This document shows positions 22,707 through 34,900 of a DNA stretch of 64,000 nucleotides, piece by piece (the first letter of the stretch is position 1; every line of letters starts with the position of its first letter). The stretch lies in NCBI GenBank assembly GCA_036245805.1, contig BTRK01000005.1, positions 14,112,984 through 14,176,983 of the forward strand, written 5' to 3'. This DNA is from Pristionchus mayeri. Its lineage: Eukaryota > Nematoda > Chromadorea > Rhabditida > Neodiplogasteridae. Made by a program: the position numbers and the translations under genes. The notes beneath the pieces are model-generated. The model was not told the DNA's origin, did no database searches, and saw only the letters and a list, made by a program, of their open reading frames with translations.

Positions 22707-25700
22707 ATGGATGAGAGCAGCGAATTGTGGCGTAAATTCGAGAGCTCAATTACTTCGGTTCAGATCTTCACCCGTGTAATCGATGGAATCGCCGGACAGC
22801 ACCTCAACCAGTGCGATATTTTTAGTGTCGATAAATACTTTTCCTATAAAGTTATGTTTTCAGAATGAGCAAACTGGTGTCCGAGCTTGGCAACGGTTTA
22901 CACAGGAATTTCGAGGGTTCATGGGAAGCTCGAAGCAGTGGGAAATCGATTCCCGAACAACTAACGTGTGCTATTGTAAGATTTTACAATATACTGTACT
23001 TGCTGTAATGCTTTCGTTTCAGGAGGCCTACAAAGAACTTCAAAAATCTCTCGGTATCATTCTGGAAATTCACCGTTGTGGTGAAAGAAATGCACCTCAA
23101 GCATTTTTCGCAAGGGTAACCACAAACAAAGTGAGCACTCATTTCAAATTCTCTCTCAAAATAACTGTGAAGTAGAAGTTTTTTAAATTTATTGCTACAT
23201 ATGCTATTAACACTTGGCACGTGATCCCCTTTTGCCCCATTTTTCTACCGCTAGCTATAATCAGAGAATAAAGGAATCGTAATAATAGATATAATGTGAT
23301 AGAGAGCGAGGAATCCCTTGTAATCCATTATATTCTGCCTTTCCCCTATTTAATTCATTGCAGGTAATTTACAATGGTTTCCGAGTGGTAACCGCCGCTG
23401 ACAACCCATTTAATACCCGGAAGACCATTGTTGTCAAGCAGAAAGCTCTAACAGAAGCGGGAGATTCGAGTCGTCCTCAACTATTCCACAATGATACTCC
23501 GATCAAAGATGAACCATTGGAAGTAAAGGAGGAACCGATAGAGGACCTCAATGAGATCAAGATGGAAGAACCAATTGCTGACGTGAGATTGATAGCTTTT
23601 TGTGTTGTTTGATTATGTTTACGTTCATGTTTTGTTGTTTACTGTTTTTAGAAGCTTTCATCTTAATTTGCAGGTGTTCTGTCCTTCCACTGGAAATTCT
23701 CGTCCGATCGATAAGATGGATACCCACTTTGGTCCTACAACGCAAGGCATTCACCAAATACACCATTCGGTAACGATTGCCGTTTTTCTGTAACAGAAAC
23801 TGCTAATAATTCTGTGTAAATTTCGCTGAAGCAGACATGTTCTTTTTGGCTAGAAAAATCCTTACTCTCATTACATCGATTTGATATTTCGCAATTTTGG
23901 GTTATTGTTGTCAGACATATATAAGGGGAAGTAGGGCCCATTCGAGAAACAACGAACTAAAATTTTGTAATAGTTACACTTCGTTTTATTATTACGAGTA
24001 ATATTTGGTCGCTCGTTCGATTATTACAAAAAAATATTGATACCTTTAAAAATGCTGTAAAATCATTTCAAATCATTTTTAAAGGTAACAAAAGAATTTG
24101 TAGTAATCGAACAAGCGACACACAAATATTACAGTGTAAATATTGTATGAAGTCAACTTTAAAAAACTCACAAACTTGTTCGTTGCTTCTCGAATGGGTT
24201 CTTACCGCCCCCTCCATCCTTCAATAAACGTGAAGCTCGTAATCGAAACAGTATGAGTGAGTTTCCCCCGAATAATTACATCTTTTTGCAGCTTGCCGAA
24301 GTTGCATCTAATAGACAGGGACAGTTCATTTGTTATCCTGAGGAGCTTACAACATCGAATCTTCGCGATGCTCCACAGGCAGCTAAACCTCTAGTTCGAC
24401 GGGGCAACCCTGACAAGGAAATCGCAAAAGTGCGCGTAAGTCAAACATAAATCTGTGTTGCCCAGTCGAAACTGACCCCTAGGGGAAGTACATTCCATAT
24501 CTAACTTCATTGGATAGTTGATTCTTAAGACCTTAATTCTAATTATTGAAATTTGGCCTAGACTACCGATTCTTGAAGGCTCTCAACCATCACCTCGAAT
24601 GGCTTAGGCGGTAGTGCGCCCTCACTTTTTGCAGAAAGTTATGGGTTCAACCCCTGACAGAGGAGGCATTTTTTTCATCTTTCATTGACTCTTCCCATGA
24701 CTGTATTTCCTCGATTGACATATTTCACGCTAATTTAACAATTGTAATGCTTCATCTGAAGAAGCGCATATACTTCCGAGTCTCTCAGTGAGATAATCTT
24801 CTGAAATTTGCGAACCAGTACCGCTGGTGCTTGGGAGCCGATTTTTTTCAGAGGATTCATCCAGTACTGTTTCTACAAGATATGATTCAACACGACGAGT
24901 CCCGTCCCCTTCGAAGCACCCAAGGACTTCTGTTTGTATTGGATGAGTCGCTAGATTACAATTACATATCATTACAATTGTCAAATTAGCGTAAAAATAT
25001 GTCAATTGAGGAAATACAGTCATGGGAAAAGTCAATGAGAGGTGAAAAAAATAGACAAAAGATGCCTCCTCTGTCAGGGGTTGAACCCGCTACTTTCTGC
25101 AAAAAGTGACGGCGCACTACCGCCTGAGCCATTCTAGGTGATGGTCGGGTGCCTTCAAGAATTGGATACGAGTCTAGGCCAAATTTCAATAATTAAAATT
25201 AAGGTCTTAAGAATCAACTATCCAATGAAGTTATATATGGAATGGACTTCCCCCAGGGTCAGTTTCGACTGGGCAACACAGATTTATGTTTGACTTCCGC
25301 GCACTTTTGCGGTTTCCTTGTGAGGTAGAAAGTTCAGCAATTGAGCAACTCTAATTTTCGAAAAATATTTCGATAAGGAAGATACCATTGTCTATTATGT
25401 CTTATTACTTTATCAAATATTCTCAAAGTGATGGCAACTACAAAATTCCATCGTTTTTAATTCGGTATATTTTAATTTGGTTTTAGATCGTAAAATGCAG
25501 CATTTGTGGTGTAATGACGAGAGATTTCATCGACTCTCCTTCTGATCCAACTCTACGGTACCAACTACTCAAAAGAGTGTGTGCCAACATCAAGAATGGC
25601 TCGACTCTAATTTCGGTAATAATTTGCAAGAGTGCGCACGCATTTGCAGCACCTTTGACTTTAGATGAGTTAATTGCAGAAGTTGCGACGCGGAAATAAT

Positions 25701-28067
25701 CGTCTTTACTACTGCAATAAGCACGCCGTCGCAAGCATAAAAGCGCAAATTATTGTACGTTTTTTCGTAATTTCTTCAGAACTCGATTTTATTCAATTCA
25801 AACGTTCAAAATTGATCTTTCGAATCATAAGATCGTTTAATTGTTTGACTGAGAATAACAAATTAACCAGGGGGTGTGCAATAATTTCGTCTCAATTAGT
25901 TCTCCAAATCTTAATCAAGTTTGGGCGTCAGAACTTGCTTACATTGGGACGTGCGAGTGAGTGAGCATTCTAGGAGGAAGATCTGAAACGTCTGGAGCAG
26001 GCGAAGATTCAGCCGCGTATGTGTTACCTGTGCGGAGAGATGGCCTTTCCCTGGCTGATGACGCCTAAGAATCCCCTCATGACAGACTTCTTCTTCAAGA
26101 ATCTAGTCGAGGTAAGTTATGCTACATTTCGTATTTCTAGCGCTATAGGACTTTCTCCCGCCTCTCGCTCTAAACACGAGCTCGTCTTTCTTCCAGAGAA
26201 AAGCTGACTAGTGCGCATTGCGAGGTAAACTAGAGAAAGTATTTTGCACCTGGCCGCATTATCGTTATTCTACGTTATCCATCATTTTTAATCATCAAAT
26301 GGCTTGATTTTACCTGTATGGTTTTTCAGCTAAACGGGTACCAGCTTGAGCGGGTTCAGAACTTGATCAAAGCCAATGCTCGTGCGATTATATGCAGAAG
26401 ACACTACAGAGATACGACGGTTTGTTCTTTATATTCAGATATTAAAAAGATAACCTTACGACTTTCTAGAAGCGCACTCTCGAGCGATACAATAAGGGTT
26501 CCGGTGAGCCGGAGGATGAGGTATGATGTTAATGCGAACGCACTTGTATATGCAACACTGTACAGGGTGTCCAAAAAGTATTGTTACACTTTTGAAACGC
26601 GAATTTTTTTAACATGTAGGTCGAGTTGTCAAAACCTGTAATAACACGTTTGAGCCCACCCTTCGGTGCGTTGAGGGAACCTACTAATTAGTTTCCCATA
26701 GTCATGGTTCGTCCAAATCGCTATCGTCAAACTATTATCAACCTTTGGACCCTCGGCGACCCCCCAGATTCCATCAGGAGGAAGCTTCGTATTTCCCGAA
26801 TGACAGTCTATCGCACCATCTCCCGTTTCAAGCAGTTGGGCACTGCGAAGGACCGTCCAAGATCAGGAAGACCCAAGACCGCTCTCACTCAGAAGAACAG
26901 GAGAATCGTGGAGAAGAGAGTGAATCGCAATGCCAAACGATCCATCAGGAAGATGGCTAAGGATCTCAAGATCTCCAAAGGATCCGTGTGTGCCATCGTT
27001 CATTCTCTTCTCAAGTCCTACCCCTACAAGATGAGAAAGGGCCATGGCCTCACTGATGTCCACAAGCAGAAGCGCCTGGAGAGATGCAAGCTGCTCCTTC
27101 AGCGGGCCGATCGTGGGGAGCACTTGACTACCGTTTACTCTGACGAGAAGCTGTTCTCAGTCGAGGAGGTCTACAACAGTCAGAACACCAGGATCATCGC
27201 CAAGTCTCCTCAGCAAGCTGACGCCAGAGGTAGAACCATCTCTCGCATTGCCCACCCCCAGGCACTGATGGTTTGGGCTGGTGTGTGCTCGACGGGCAAG
27301 ACTCCTCTCGTGTTCGTGGATCCTGGGGTCAAGATCAACAAGGAGTACTACACCAGGGCAATTCTCCAGAAGGCCCTTCTCCCCTGGTCCCGCTCCCACT
27401 TCAAAGGGGCTCGCTGGACCTTCCAACAGGATTCAGCGCCTGCTCACTCGGCAAAAGTGACGCAGGCATGGTGTCGCGCCCATCTGCCCGACTTCATCTC
27501 GAGTGAGGAATGGCCCTCGAACTCCCCCGATCTCAACCCTCTGGACTTCAGCATTTGGTCAGTGTTGGAGAAGGAGGCCTGCTCTACTCGCCACAAGAAC
27601 CGCGATTCCCTCAAGGCAGCCCTTCTCAAGGCATGGGAGAAGATCGACGTCCCTTACCTGCGGGCCGTCATCGACTCGGTCCCTCGTCGTCTCAGAGAGG
27701 TCATCGCGGCCAATGGAGGCCAGATCGAGTGATCGTGCATTGTTATGTTCATATGGTCACTGATAAATACTGTGCCCCGTTTGAGTTGTCTATGTTGCTT
27801 TTAAAGAAAGATACATGGTTTTATCCGTGTAACAATACTTTTTGGACACCCTGTATATATCCGATTTTATATATTTATGTGAACAAAAATTGAATTCCGA
27901 CTCAGTGATTTTTGAAACAAACGAGATGGTTGTTTTAGAAATCGCCATCAGCTCCGGTAGAGAAAAGAACGAGAACTGAGTCAATCGGCTTCGAACGGAA
28001 CGAAGAATGGGATAATGAAGTCAATGAAGAACCAGTTGATGAACCCGGCCCATCTCACCCTCGTTAG
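22707..28067 (+). CDS. LIN-15/THAP-like double zinc-finger protein, paralog 2
   Basis: Exons: 22707-22810, 22864-22975, 23023-23115, 23364-23582, 23674-23769, 24292-24435, 25487-25615, 25680-25754, 25974-26111, 26330-26419, 26470-26520 and 27939-28067; the frame is kept throughout and gives about 459 residues. Zinc modules: Cys 260/263 with Cys 311/His 314, and Cys 341/344 with Cys 392/His 395, both C-x2-C-x47-C-x2-H. IKDE, VKEE and IKME repeat the sumoylation-type triplet of paralog 1. Exon 5 has lost the donor used in paralog 1 (CAG|GTTTG has become CACTTTG); the next in-frame donor, 42 bases on (TCG|GTAACG), extends the exon without a stop. Foldbacks lie in introns 5 and 6 and an intact transposon in intron 11. 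The order of parts matches paralog 1, so this is a tandem duplicate and the better preserved of the two. Confidence 0.75.
23932..24200. repeat. Foldback, about 270 bases
   Basis: Left and right ends pair CCCATTCGAGAAACAACGAAC with its inverse; the inner halves pair ACCTTTAAAAATG with CATTTTTAAAGGT. It lies in intron 5 of zinc-finger paralog 2. Confidence 0.7.
24412..25322. repeat. Foldback of inverted tRNA-like units that includes an exon end
   Basis: Arms of about 300 bases. The left arm begins inside exon 6 of paralog 2 (ACAAGGAAATCGCAAAAGTG), and the same bases return inverted at 25299-25322. Each arm holds a tRNA-like unit: A-box-like TGGCTTAGGCGGTAGTGCG and B-box GGTTCAACCCC at 24600-24654, with a cleaner inverted copy at 25076-25140. 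Confidence 0.75.
26563..27853 (+). mobile_element. Intact Tc1/mariner-superfamily transposon, maT-type (DD37D)
   Basis: The 1,291-base element has ends CAGGGTGTCCAAAAAGTATT and inverse, flanked by TA (26561-26562, 27854-27855). It carries one uninterrupted transposase. It lies in intron 11 of zinc-finger paralog 2, same orientation, 42 bases past the donor. The clean ends and intact ORF suggest a recent insertion. Confidence 0.9.
26704..27732 (+). CDS. Transposase, maT clade, DD37D
   Basis: A 342-residue single-exon protein that would cut and rejoin the element's ends at TA targets. Residues 10-50 and 65-105 look like paired helix-turn-helix units, with the linker SGRPK (54-58) matching the GRPR-type hook. 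Catalytic acids: D147 (VYSDEKLF), D243 (QQDSAPAHS) and D281 (NPLDFSIW). The 37 residues between the last two give DD37D, the signature of maT elements, as opposed to DD34D (mariner) or DD34E (Tc1). Length is normal, there are no stops, and codon use is more GC-rich than in the host gene, suggesting recent arrival. The only intact transposase seen in the window. Confidence 0.92.
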   Translation: MVRPNRYRQTIINLWTLGDPPDSIRRKLRISRMTVYRTISRFKQLGTAKDRPRSGRPKTALTQKNRRIVEKRVNRNAKRSIRKMAKDLKISKGSVCAIVHSLLKSYPYKMRKGHGLTDVHKQKRLERCKLLLQRADRGEHLTTVYSDEKLFSVEEVYNSQNTRIIAKSPQQADARGRTISRIAHPQALMVWAGVCSTGKTPLVFVDPGVKINKEYYTRAILQKALLPWSRSHFKGARWTFQQDSAPAHSAKVTQAWCRAHLPDFISSEEWPSNSPDLNPLDFSIWSVLEKEACSTRHKNRDSLKAALLKAWEKIDVPYLRAVIDSVPRRLREVIAANGGQIE

Positions 28068-28940
28068 ACTTTGTCGGATCGTCTAGGATTAATTTCTAGA
28101 ACTGTATTTTCTCGTTCACGAATATTTTAGTAATTGTTTGAGTGTTTTTGGCACATATGTTAACTTTGTCGTTACTGAAGTTTATTACTATTTCTTGCTA
28201 GCTTTTGAAATTTTCTGATAAAGCATGATGTTGTTTCCGCATATTCATAACCAATATCGTCCGAATAAATAAGAAACATGATTTTCGAAAAATCGAAAGC
28301 CATCTGAAAACACTTATTTGTCCCAATTCTCTCGCTAGAGTGTAATATAAATTCACAATATCCCGAATGCAACCTCCAGAATCGCAATTTTTTTATCCTA
28401 AGCAGCATTATGAGGAGAAATGTGCGGGGATTGATAATTTCTAATGGCAAAAACTTTCCACTGCTTGGGACAGACTGAAAACGAAATGAAGAGGTTGTTT
28501 AGTTGATCAACAGATGAACATGATTTGTAGAGCTGACGTAGAATAAAATATCATCGAAACACAATTGCGCAATGCGAAGTTCTCCCGCTTTGTCACCCTC
28601 GACTACCGCGCCTTCCGTCAGGGTGCGAAGTAGCTTTGACAAATCTGCTCATCTCATTTCACGTGCTCTGTTACTCTGTCTCGCCTATGAGAGAGCATGG
28701 TAATAGAAGAGAGTGAAGAGATGTGAATGGAGCGAGATTAGGGCGTCATAATGGCAGTGATAGCAAGAGTGTGAGCATCTTATCAGCATGGGGGAGAGGC
28801 GTGAAGACCCTCCTCGTTTTCCGTGCTCTGTATTCTGCCATGGGATTAAGTGAGAAGGGAGAAGCTTCCGCCCCACTCTTCAGTCGATTGGTCACCCTAC
28901 CCTCCAATCCTGAAACTCACCAATAACTCATATCCTGCTG
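28068..28940 (+). promoter_or_regulatory. Intergenic region with GATA site upstream of first CTLD-kinase
   Basis: No exon is seen here. CTTATCAG at 28779-28786 (TGATAAG on the other strand, followed by A) matches the site bound by nematode intestinal GATA factors such as ELT-2. It lies about 155 bases before the ATG at 28941. Upstream positions of the sister genes have GATAAG too. Function inferred from motif only. Confidence 0.45.
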
Positions 28941-31900
28941 ATGAAACACCTGTTGCTCTTGTCCATTTCGTCTGCAGCCTATAGCCAATGTAAGTACAGC
29001 TTGTGCATTCCCTTTCCAAGCTTATTTTCAGATCAACGGGTGTGCCCCCAGCAGCAGACATCAGCAGAAGAGATTTGCGTCGACATTTTTACGGATTCGA
29101 ACGGGGCTTTTGATTTCAATGCGGCGAGACTTTGATCTTTGACCTCCTTTCACGTAGAGCGAAATTTTAAAAACCATTTCATCCTCTCTCACTTCCGGTA
29201 GAGAGACTGGAAGGAATGAACAGAATGGCTGTCAAGTTTCTAATATTATTTATTTTCAGGCACAGCAAGGATGTCTACACAATACCCTGTCTGGAGACAA
29301 ACTTTTGACGATATTGGACAGTGAGGTGTGTGAGTTGTTGACACTCGTTAATTGTATCGCCGTAGGATACTAACTATCCGGATTCTAAGTAAAAGAGTAC
29401 GCTTCTCCAGATTTATCATTGTAGATTAGCACACTGACAAAATCCAACAAAAGTCCAGGGAAGCGGTACTTTTTTATTCTTGTCTGAAATTGTGTGATAC
29501 AACAATGACCCCTAGTTGCGTTTGAAGATGTAATTAAAGGAAACTTCGAGATACAACCAAGTGGTGCTTACAGTAGTGGAATCTTCTTTCGCGCCCTGAA
29601 TTCAATTGTAGATTTATTTCAGCAAAATTACTTCATTGTAAGCCAAGCGAAACTACACACCCAGGAGACCCTCTTCTGGCTCGGTCTGCACTGTTACAAA
29701 GGTTCACTCTTGTTTTAAACGTATTCGCATCAAAATTATAATATAAATAATGTTGTGCTTATCAGGAAAACTGTTCTGGACGGAAGACTGTGCAGTTGAA
29801 TACACCAACTTCAATGATAGTAAGTGAGAAAAGAAATTATTAAAATGGTCGGAAAACATTTCAAGCGAAATCTTGAGCTATATCTCGCAATCGAACAACA
29901 TAAGTGCGCAATGAGCGTGTAGCAAACACTAAAGTTTACCGTCAAAATATAATTCGTTTTCAGCAACTGATGCATCAACCATTTGCTCCATGACCAATAA
30001 TAATGCTCACGTCGTAATCGACATCAAGGATGGACATTGGAAGATCGGCGATCCTGCATTTGTTTCACAGACAATCTTCTGCTCTCATAGGTACATGAAC
30101 ATATCTTAGAACCGTTAAACCGAGTGAAACACTCCACATTATGCGCATTAAATGTGCAACTCTTCGAGTTAGGCATATCAAGTGCACTTTTATCAATCAC
30201 ATTTTTCAGTACTGCGCTGGACATCTGCCATGAAGCAGATCCCGAGTAAGCGATTACTGGTTGACAAAAGCAATACAAATTATCCACAATTATATAGAGA
30301 TAACGAAATTTCGGATCCGTGAAACCCTTATTAACTCAAATCTTAACGAGTGAAATCAACTTCAGCAATGTCTTCATAATGCAAATCACCGAGTTGATTA
30401 TCCTCGCAGTCTCACTGCTCGTTGTCGTCGTGATTACAATTGTTGGTGAGCTGCATTTTCGAAATATTAAAAAAAATCGCATCATGAAAAATGTTGATAA
30501 GCACATTCTTGTTGGTCAGCGATTGAACAACTATTGGAGGTTAGTTTTTAAAACGACAAGGGATCTCTAAAAATTAAGAGAAGAAAAAATTGCAGTTTGC
30601 GGATGCGTCGCAATGGTAAGGAAACAGCAGATTGAAAAAGAGAAGAAGAAAGCTGAGGACGATCGGATGAAGCAAGAGTGTGTGAGTGAAACTTTTAAAC
30701 CAAAGACTTGGGTTGGCAATACGAGGGGAGGTTACGAGCTCGATATCCTTCCCTACTCTTATTTCGCAATCCAAGAAGGGGGGGGCGTAGCGTCTCGTAA
30801 TCTCCCCTCATATTGCCAACTCTATCAAAGAACAAATCAAAAATGCCGTGGGACTAATTGATGACGCTCGCAATGTGCCTGTAACCGACAGAGTGTGAGA
30901 AAGCTGGATGAATTATCTTGCCATCGCATTCTCTCGCTGACTGGGACATGTTCAGTGACCTAAATTAACACCAAAGCTTATCAAAATCACTAAATACTGC
31001 ACATAGTCAGTCATGTACATATACAAGAATACGATATCATAGTCTAATTGAAGGAAATTTCCAGGCCGAATATCTGCAGAAACAAAATGTTGACTTCAAC
31101 GTCGAGGAAGGACAATACAAATTCAAGGTTAGAACCAAGATTGGGACTTCCTCTCATTTTGTTGCATTCATACTGCTCTTGTGGTGCTCTATGTCGGATG
31201 AGAACTATCGCGTCATGCTGAATTATATGACGCCCTAGTTCTCATCCGGCCAAGAGCTGATTTTAGTGAGCTTAATAGCGAGGTGAAAATAAGACCATGA
31301 TAATCAATATTATCCAGTCACGAAATGCACAGACCCGATTTCATGCAACTATTCCAGACAGACAAAGCGACTGCTTTCGCGGCTGGAGGTGCTGAACTCG
31401 GCATGGCGATAGAGCGCACGCCGAGCAATCGCTACACTGCATTCCCGAGAGCGGAGGGAGCCGGGAAGGAGTGCGTTATTCTCGTTCCCTAAAAGTTTTT
31501 AATGCAATTACAAGCATACATTAACTAGCTTTTTAAGAAAAAAACTTTTAGTTTCGATGAGTGGGAGATCGACCGTCGTCACGTCAGCATTGACTACACT
31601 ACGAAGCTCGGACAGGGAGCATTCGGGAGTGTTTACTTGGGTATGTTCTCGTTTTTTTCTTCTTCCTTTCTTGTTGCGTAATTAATTGGATCAGTGAGAA
31701 AATGCTGCATTTTGAATGTACATTCCTTAGAGATCATAGGGATCACTGGATCAGTTATCCTCGTGCAATATCGAAAAGTATGCATTCCATCTCCATTTCC
31801 CGATTTTAGTGGTAATTTTTTCTTCGTAATTATCAGAAGCAATGAAATAAAGCCGAAAACAAACTTAACCTCGGATTTGATCCAGCTGCAATACTCACTT

Positions 31901-34900
31901 CTAATCAGGCATCATCGACAACTCGAACATTCCCTCTACAACTGGCAAGTCGATCATCGAGCAATCGGCACTCAAGAAGGACAACAATGCAGCGGCCATC
32001 AAGATGCTGCATGGTATTCATTAGATTATGAAATACGAGTCATCGTCCGTCCATTAATTTCCACTACTCTTCCATGCCTCTTCTACTCTTACAGGCCGAG
32101 AGAGTGTGAAATGAAGAGGCGATTGCCTGGATTTTGAGCATGAGCATGCAAGCAATTCCGAAATGCGTTGAAATCAATATCTATACCTATATATGAAAGG
32201 AATCGCGAGAAAATCACCCATTTGAGGGGTTTCGCGGCGGTAAAAACAAACGTCATCCAATCCTGATCTAAACTGGGTGTAAGGTATTTCGGATGATGCT
32301 CTTTCAAACTGCGTCGTCAGAATTTTGATAACTGCCGTCACCTTCGAGATTCAGAAGGCCAAACGTGGGACAATCACTTTTTAGGGGTCAAATCGAGCCA
32401 ACTTAAACGGTCATAAGTCGGTTTGAAATTTAGATAGAAACTCGTTCTTTGTTTAGAAAGAAATCTGAGAACATTCTCTATAACTTTTCTGTTGAACATG
32501 TCATTCGTTGTGTACATCCCAATTCGGGGAGGTCGGGTCGACCAAAAATTCAGGAAATCGGAAAAACTCGGCTGAATGAATACGCGCGATTGGTAGACAT
32601 TATGAGTGACTAAGTTGACGCTAAAAATTAGCCAAATCGAAGGTAGTAAAAAAAATGCGCGTGACTTTTTGTCCGGCGACGTCAGAATGAGTCCCAGACC
32701 AAAGTACCCTGGTAGGTCCAACTGGCAGCTATTAGACTTAAACCTGTCCAAAATCATCCAAAACGACATTTAGAATTGTTTCCAAGCAAACTACAGAACT
32801 CCCATTGGGCACAAATTATGACCGGTCCAGAAAATTGAAATCGATTTTCAGATCCTTCTCAACCTGGGAGCTTGGCCCATATGTGCCAAATCTCATTGTA
32901 ATAAAGTACTAATGTCCCTCTAAACGTATTGGAGAAAGGGCTCTCCAATACATGCGAATTTTCGTATCAGGGATCCAAGAAAAGGCGCAAAACTGCACTT
33001 CAGGTCATCATCGTCCTAGGGACCCGATTCATAGCTAGGAATGTAGAGCACGATGAGCTAAACATTTCGCGCTTTTTTCCGTCGTTTTTGCTAACTTGTA
33101 GGCACTGTAACTCGCTTCTACGAAAAGATAGAGACTCACTTTCAACAGATGACATGTTGGTTAAGGTGCAAAAGCGTACACCAAAATAGATATACTGGTC
33201 CCCAAAAATCGTTAAAAATACTGGTCCCAATCAGAAAGAGCTTGTTCAGGCAGTTGTTGTTCGTGTAGAAGCGAATAAGCATGTACTGGGATAGGAACGA
33301 TGGCAGATCATCTGTTTCGAAGGAGGTATTATTCTTGCTCATCTTTTTCGCTGTTCTCCCCTTGTGCTCTCAATGCCTCTTCGAGTTTGACTCCAGTCCC
33401 GTAGGATGAGGTCACGAAATTGAACGGCATGAAGCTCTAGAAGAGGCTTTCATAGCCTCTTCTAGAGCTGAGCCGAATCGCGCGAGTATCCTCTTTTCTT
33501 ACACTCGCCATCCATTCTTTTAGAACGTTGCTTCTCCCCTAAATTCAATTCATTGTATAAAAACAAAGAAAACATAGCTAAAATACAAAAAAATCAAGGA
33601 CCAGTATATTTTCAACATTTGGACCAGCATTTTTATGCTGTGTATTTGGGACCAGTATATTTTCAAAAATTGGGACCAGTATACTTATGTCAGGACCAGT
33701 ATTTATATGGGTCCGAGCGGGACCAGTATTTTTTATTTTGGGACCAGTATTTCTTCTGGGACCAGTATATCTATTTTGGTGTACGCTTTTGCACCTTAAC
33801 CAACATGTCATCTGTTGAAAGTGAGTCTCTATCTTTTCGTAGAAGCGAGTTACAGTGCCTAGAAGTTAGCAAAAACGACGGAAAAAGCGCGAAATGTTTA
33901 GCTCATCGTGCGCAACATTCCTAGCTATGAATAGGGTCCCTAGGACAATGATGAGCTGAAGTGCAGTTTTGCGCCTTTTCTTGGATCCCTGATACGAAAA
34001 TTTGCATGTATAGGTGAGCCCTTTCTCCAATACGTTTAGAGGGACATTAGTATCAGGTTGTAGGGAAAGTCTTTGTCACTGGATTTGTTTTCACACTGCT
34101 CGCCACAAATGCACTTTGATTTTCCCATGTTCCTGGTGAATAACAATCAGTGATGGGACTTTATAGTAAACAACTCCCCATTCCCTTTCCTTCAGTCAAG
34201 CTCTAGTATTAGGTTGTTGCAAAAGTCCTGTGGTTTTTTGTGTCCGCACTTTGAACAATCATAACTCGCGTGTCTCAAATCTTCATCGCCAACAAACATA
34301 TCATTGTTTAGGGGTATGCTTGAACTTTGTTCACATATATTTCAATCAAACCGATCTTGCCATCAACGCAAGAAATTATGATTTACCCAAATGCAAACAG
34401 TTGACCAAATTTTGCTTTAAATTTATTTCCCTATATATTTGGAAGGAAAATCCAAGAAACAACTTCATATTGTTAGCTGAGAAGTAGCATTGATATTCTT
34501 TCAAAAAATAGGTTAGACCTGTCATGTGAGTGGGTTTGAACCAAATTACATGATTGCAAAAATATGAGCAGACCTCGGCTGCATGTGACTTTTACCTTCT
34601 TTTCTGAATGGAAGACCAAGCATACAGGCTCCGTCATCTGTGCGCTGTATGCACCCGAGAAGAGGCTATATTCTCATAAAAAATATTGGAGCTTGCTTAT
34701 TCTCCGTTTCAGAAAATTTGAATTTCTTATTTTTCAGAAATATGCAAAATCAACACCGAAATGCAACAATGTAGTCATGTCTAGATCAATGCATTCCTCG
34801 AAAGGGTGTAACTTCCAGCATCCATGAGAAAAAGTGTTTATAGGGTAAAGGTTGGGGCTTCATATAACCACCATAGTTTGAGCATTCATGCTTCAGAGAA

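Noticed and set aside
24600..24668. Functional tRNA gene
   Set aside because: A- and B-boxes are recognisable but no acceptor stem pairs around them, and the unit is repeated in inverted form within a foldback. Treated as a tRNA-derived repeat.
30613..30861. Lys/Glu-rich coiled-coil exon of the first CTLD-kinase
   Set aside because: Attractive sequence, but no acceptor and donor pair gives a frame that continues into the kinase, and a foldback interrupts it.
33553..33924. 123-residue open frame rich in GPVY
   Set aside because: Product of the GGACCAGTAT repeat read through, within a foldback loop.
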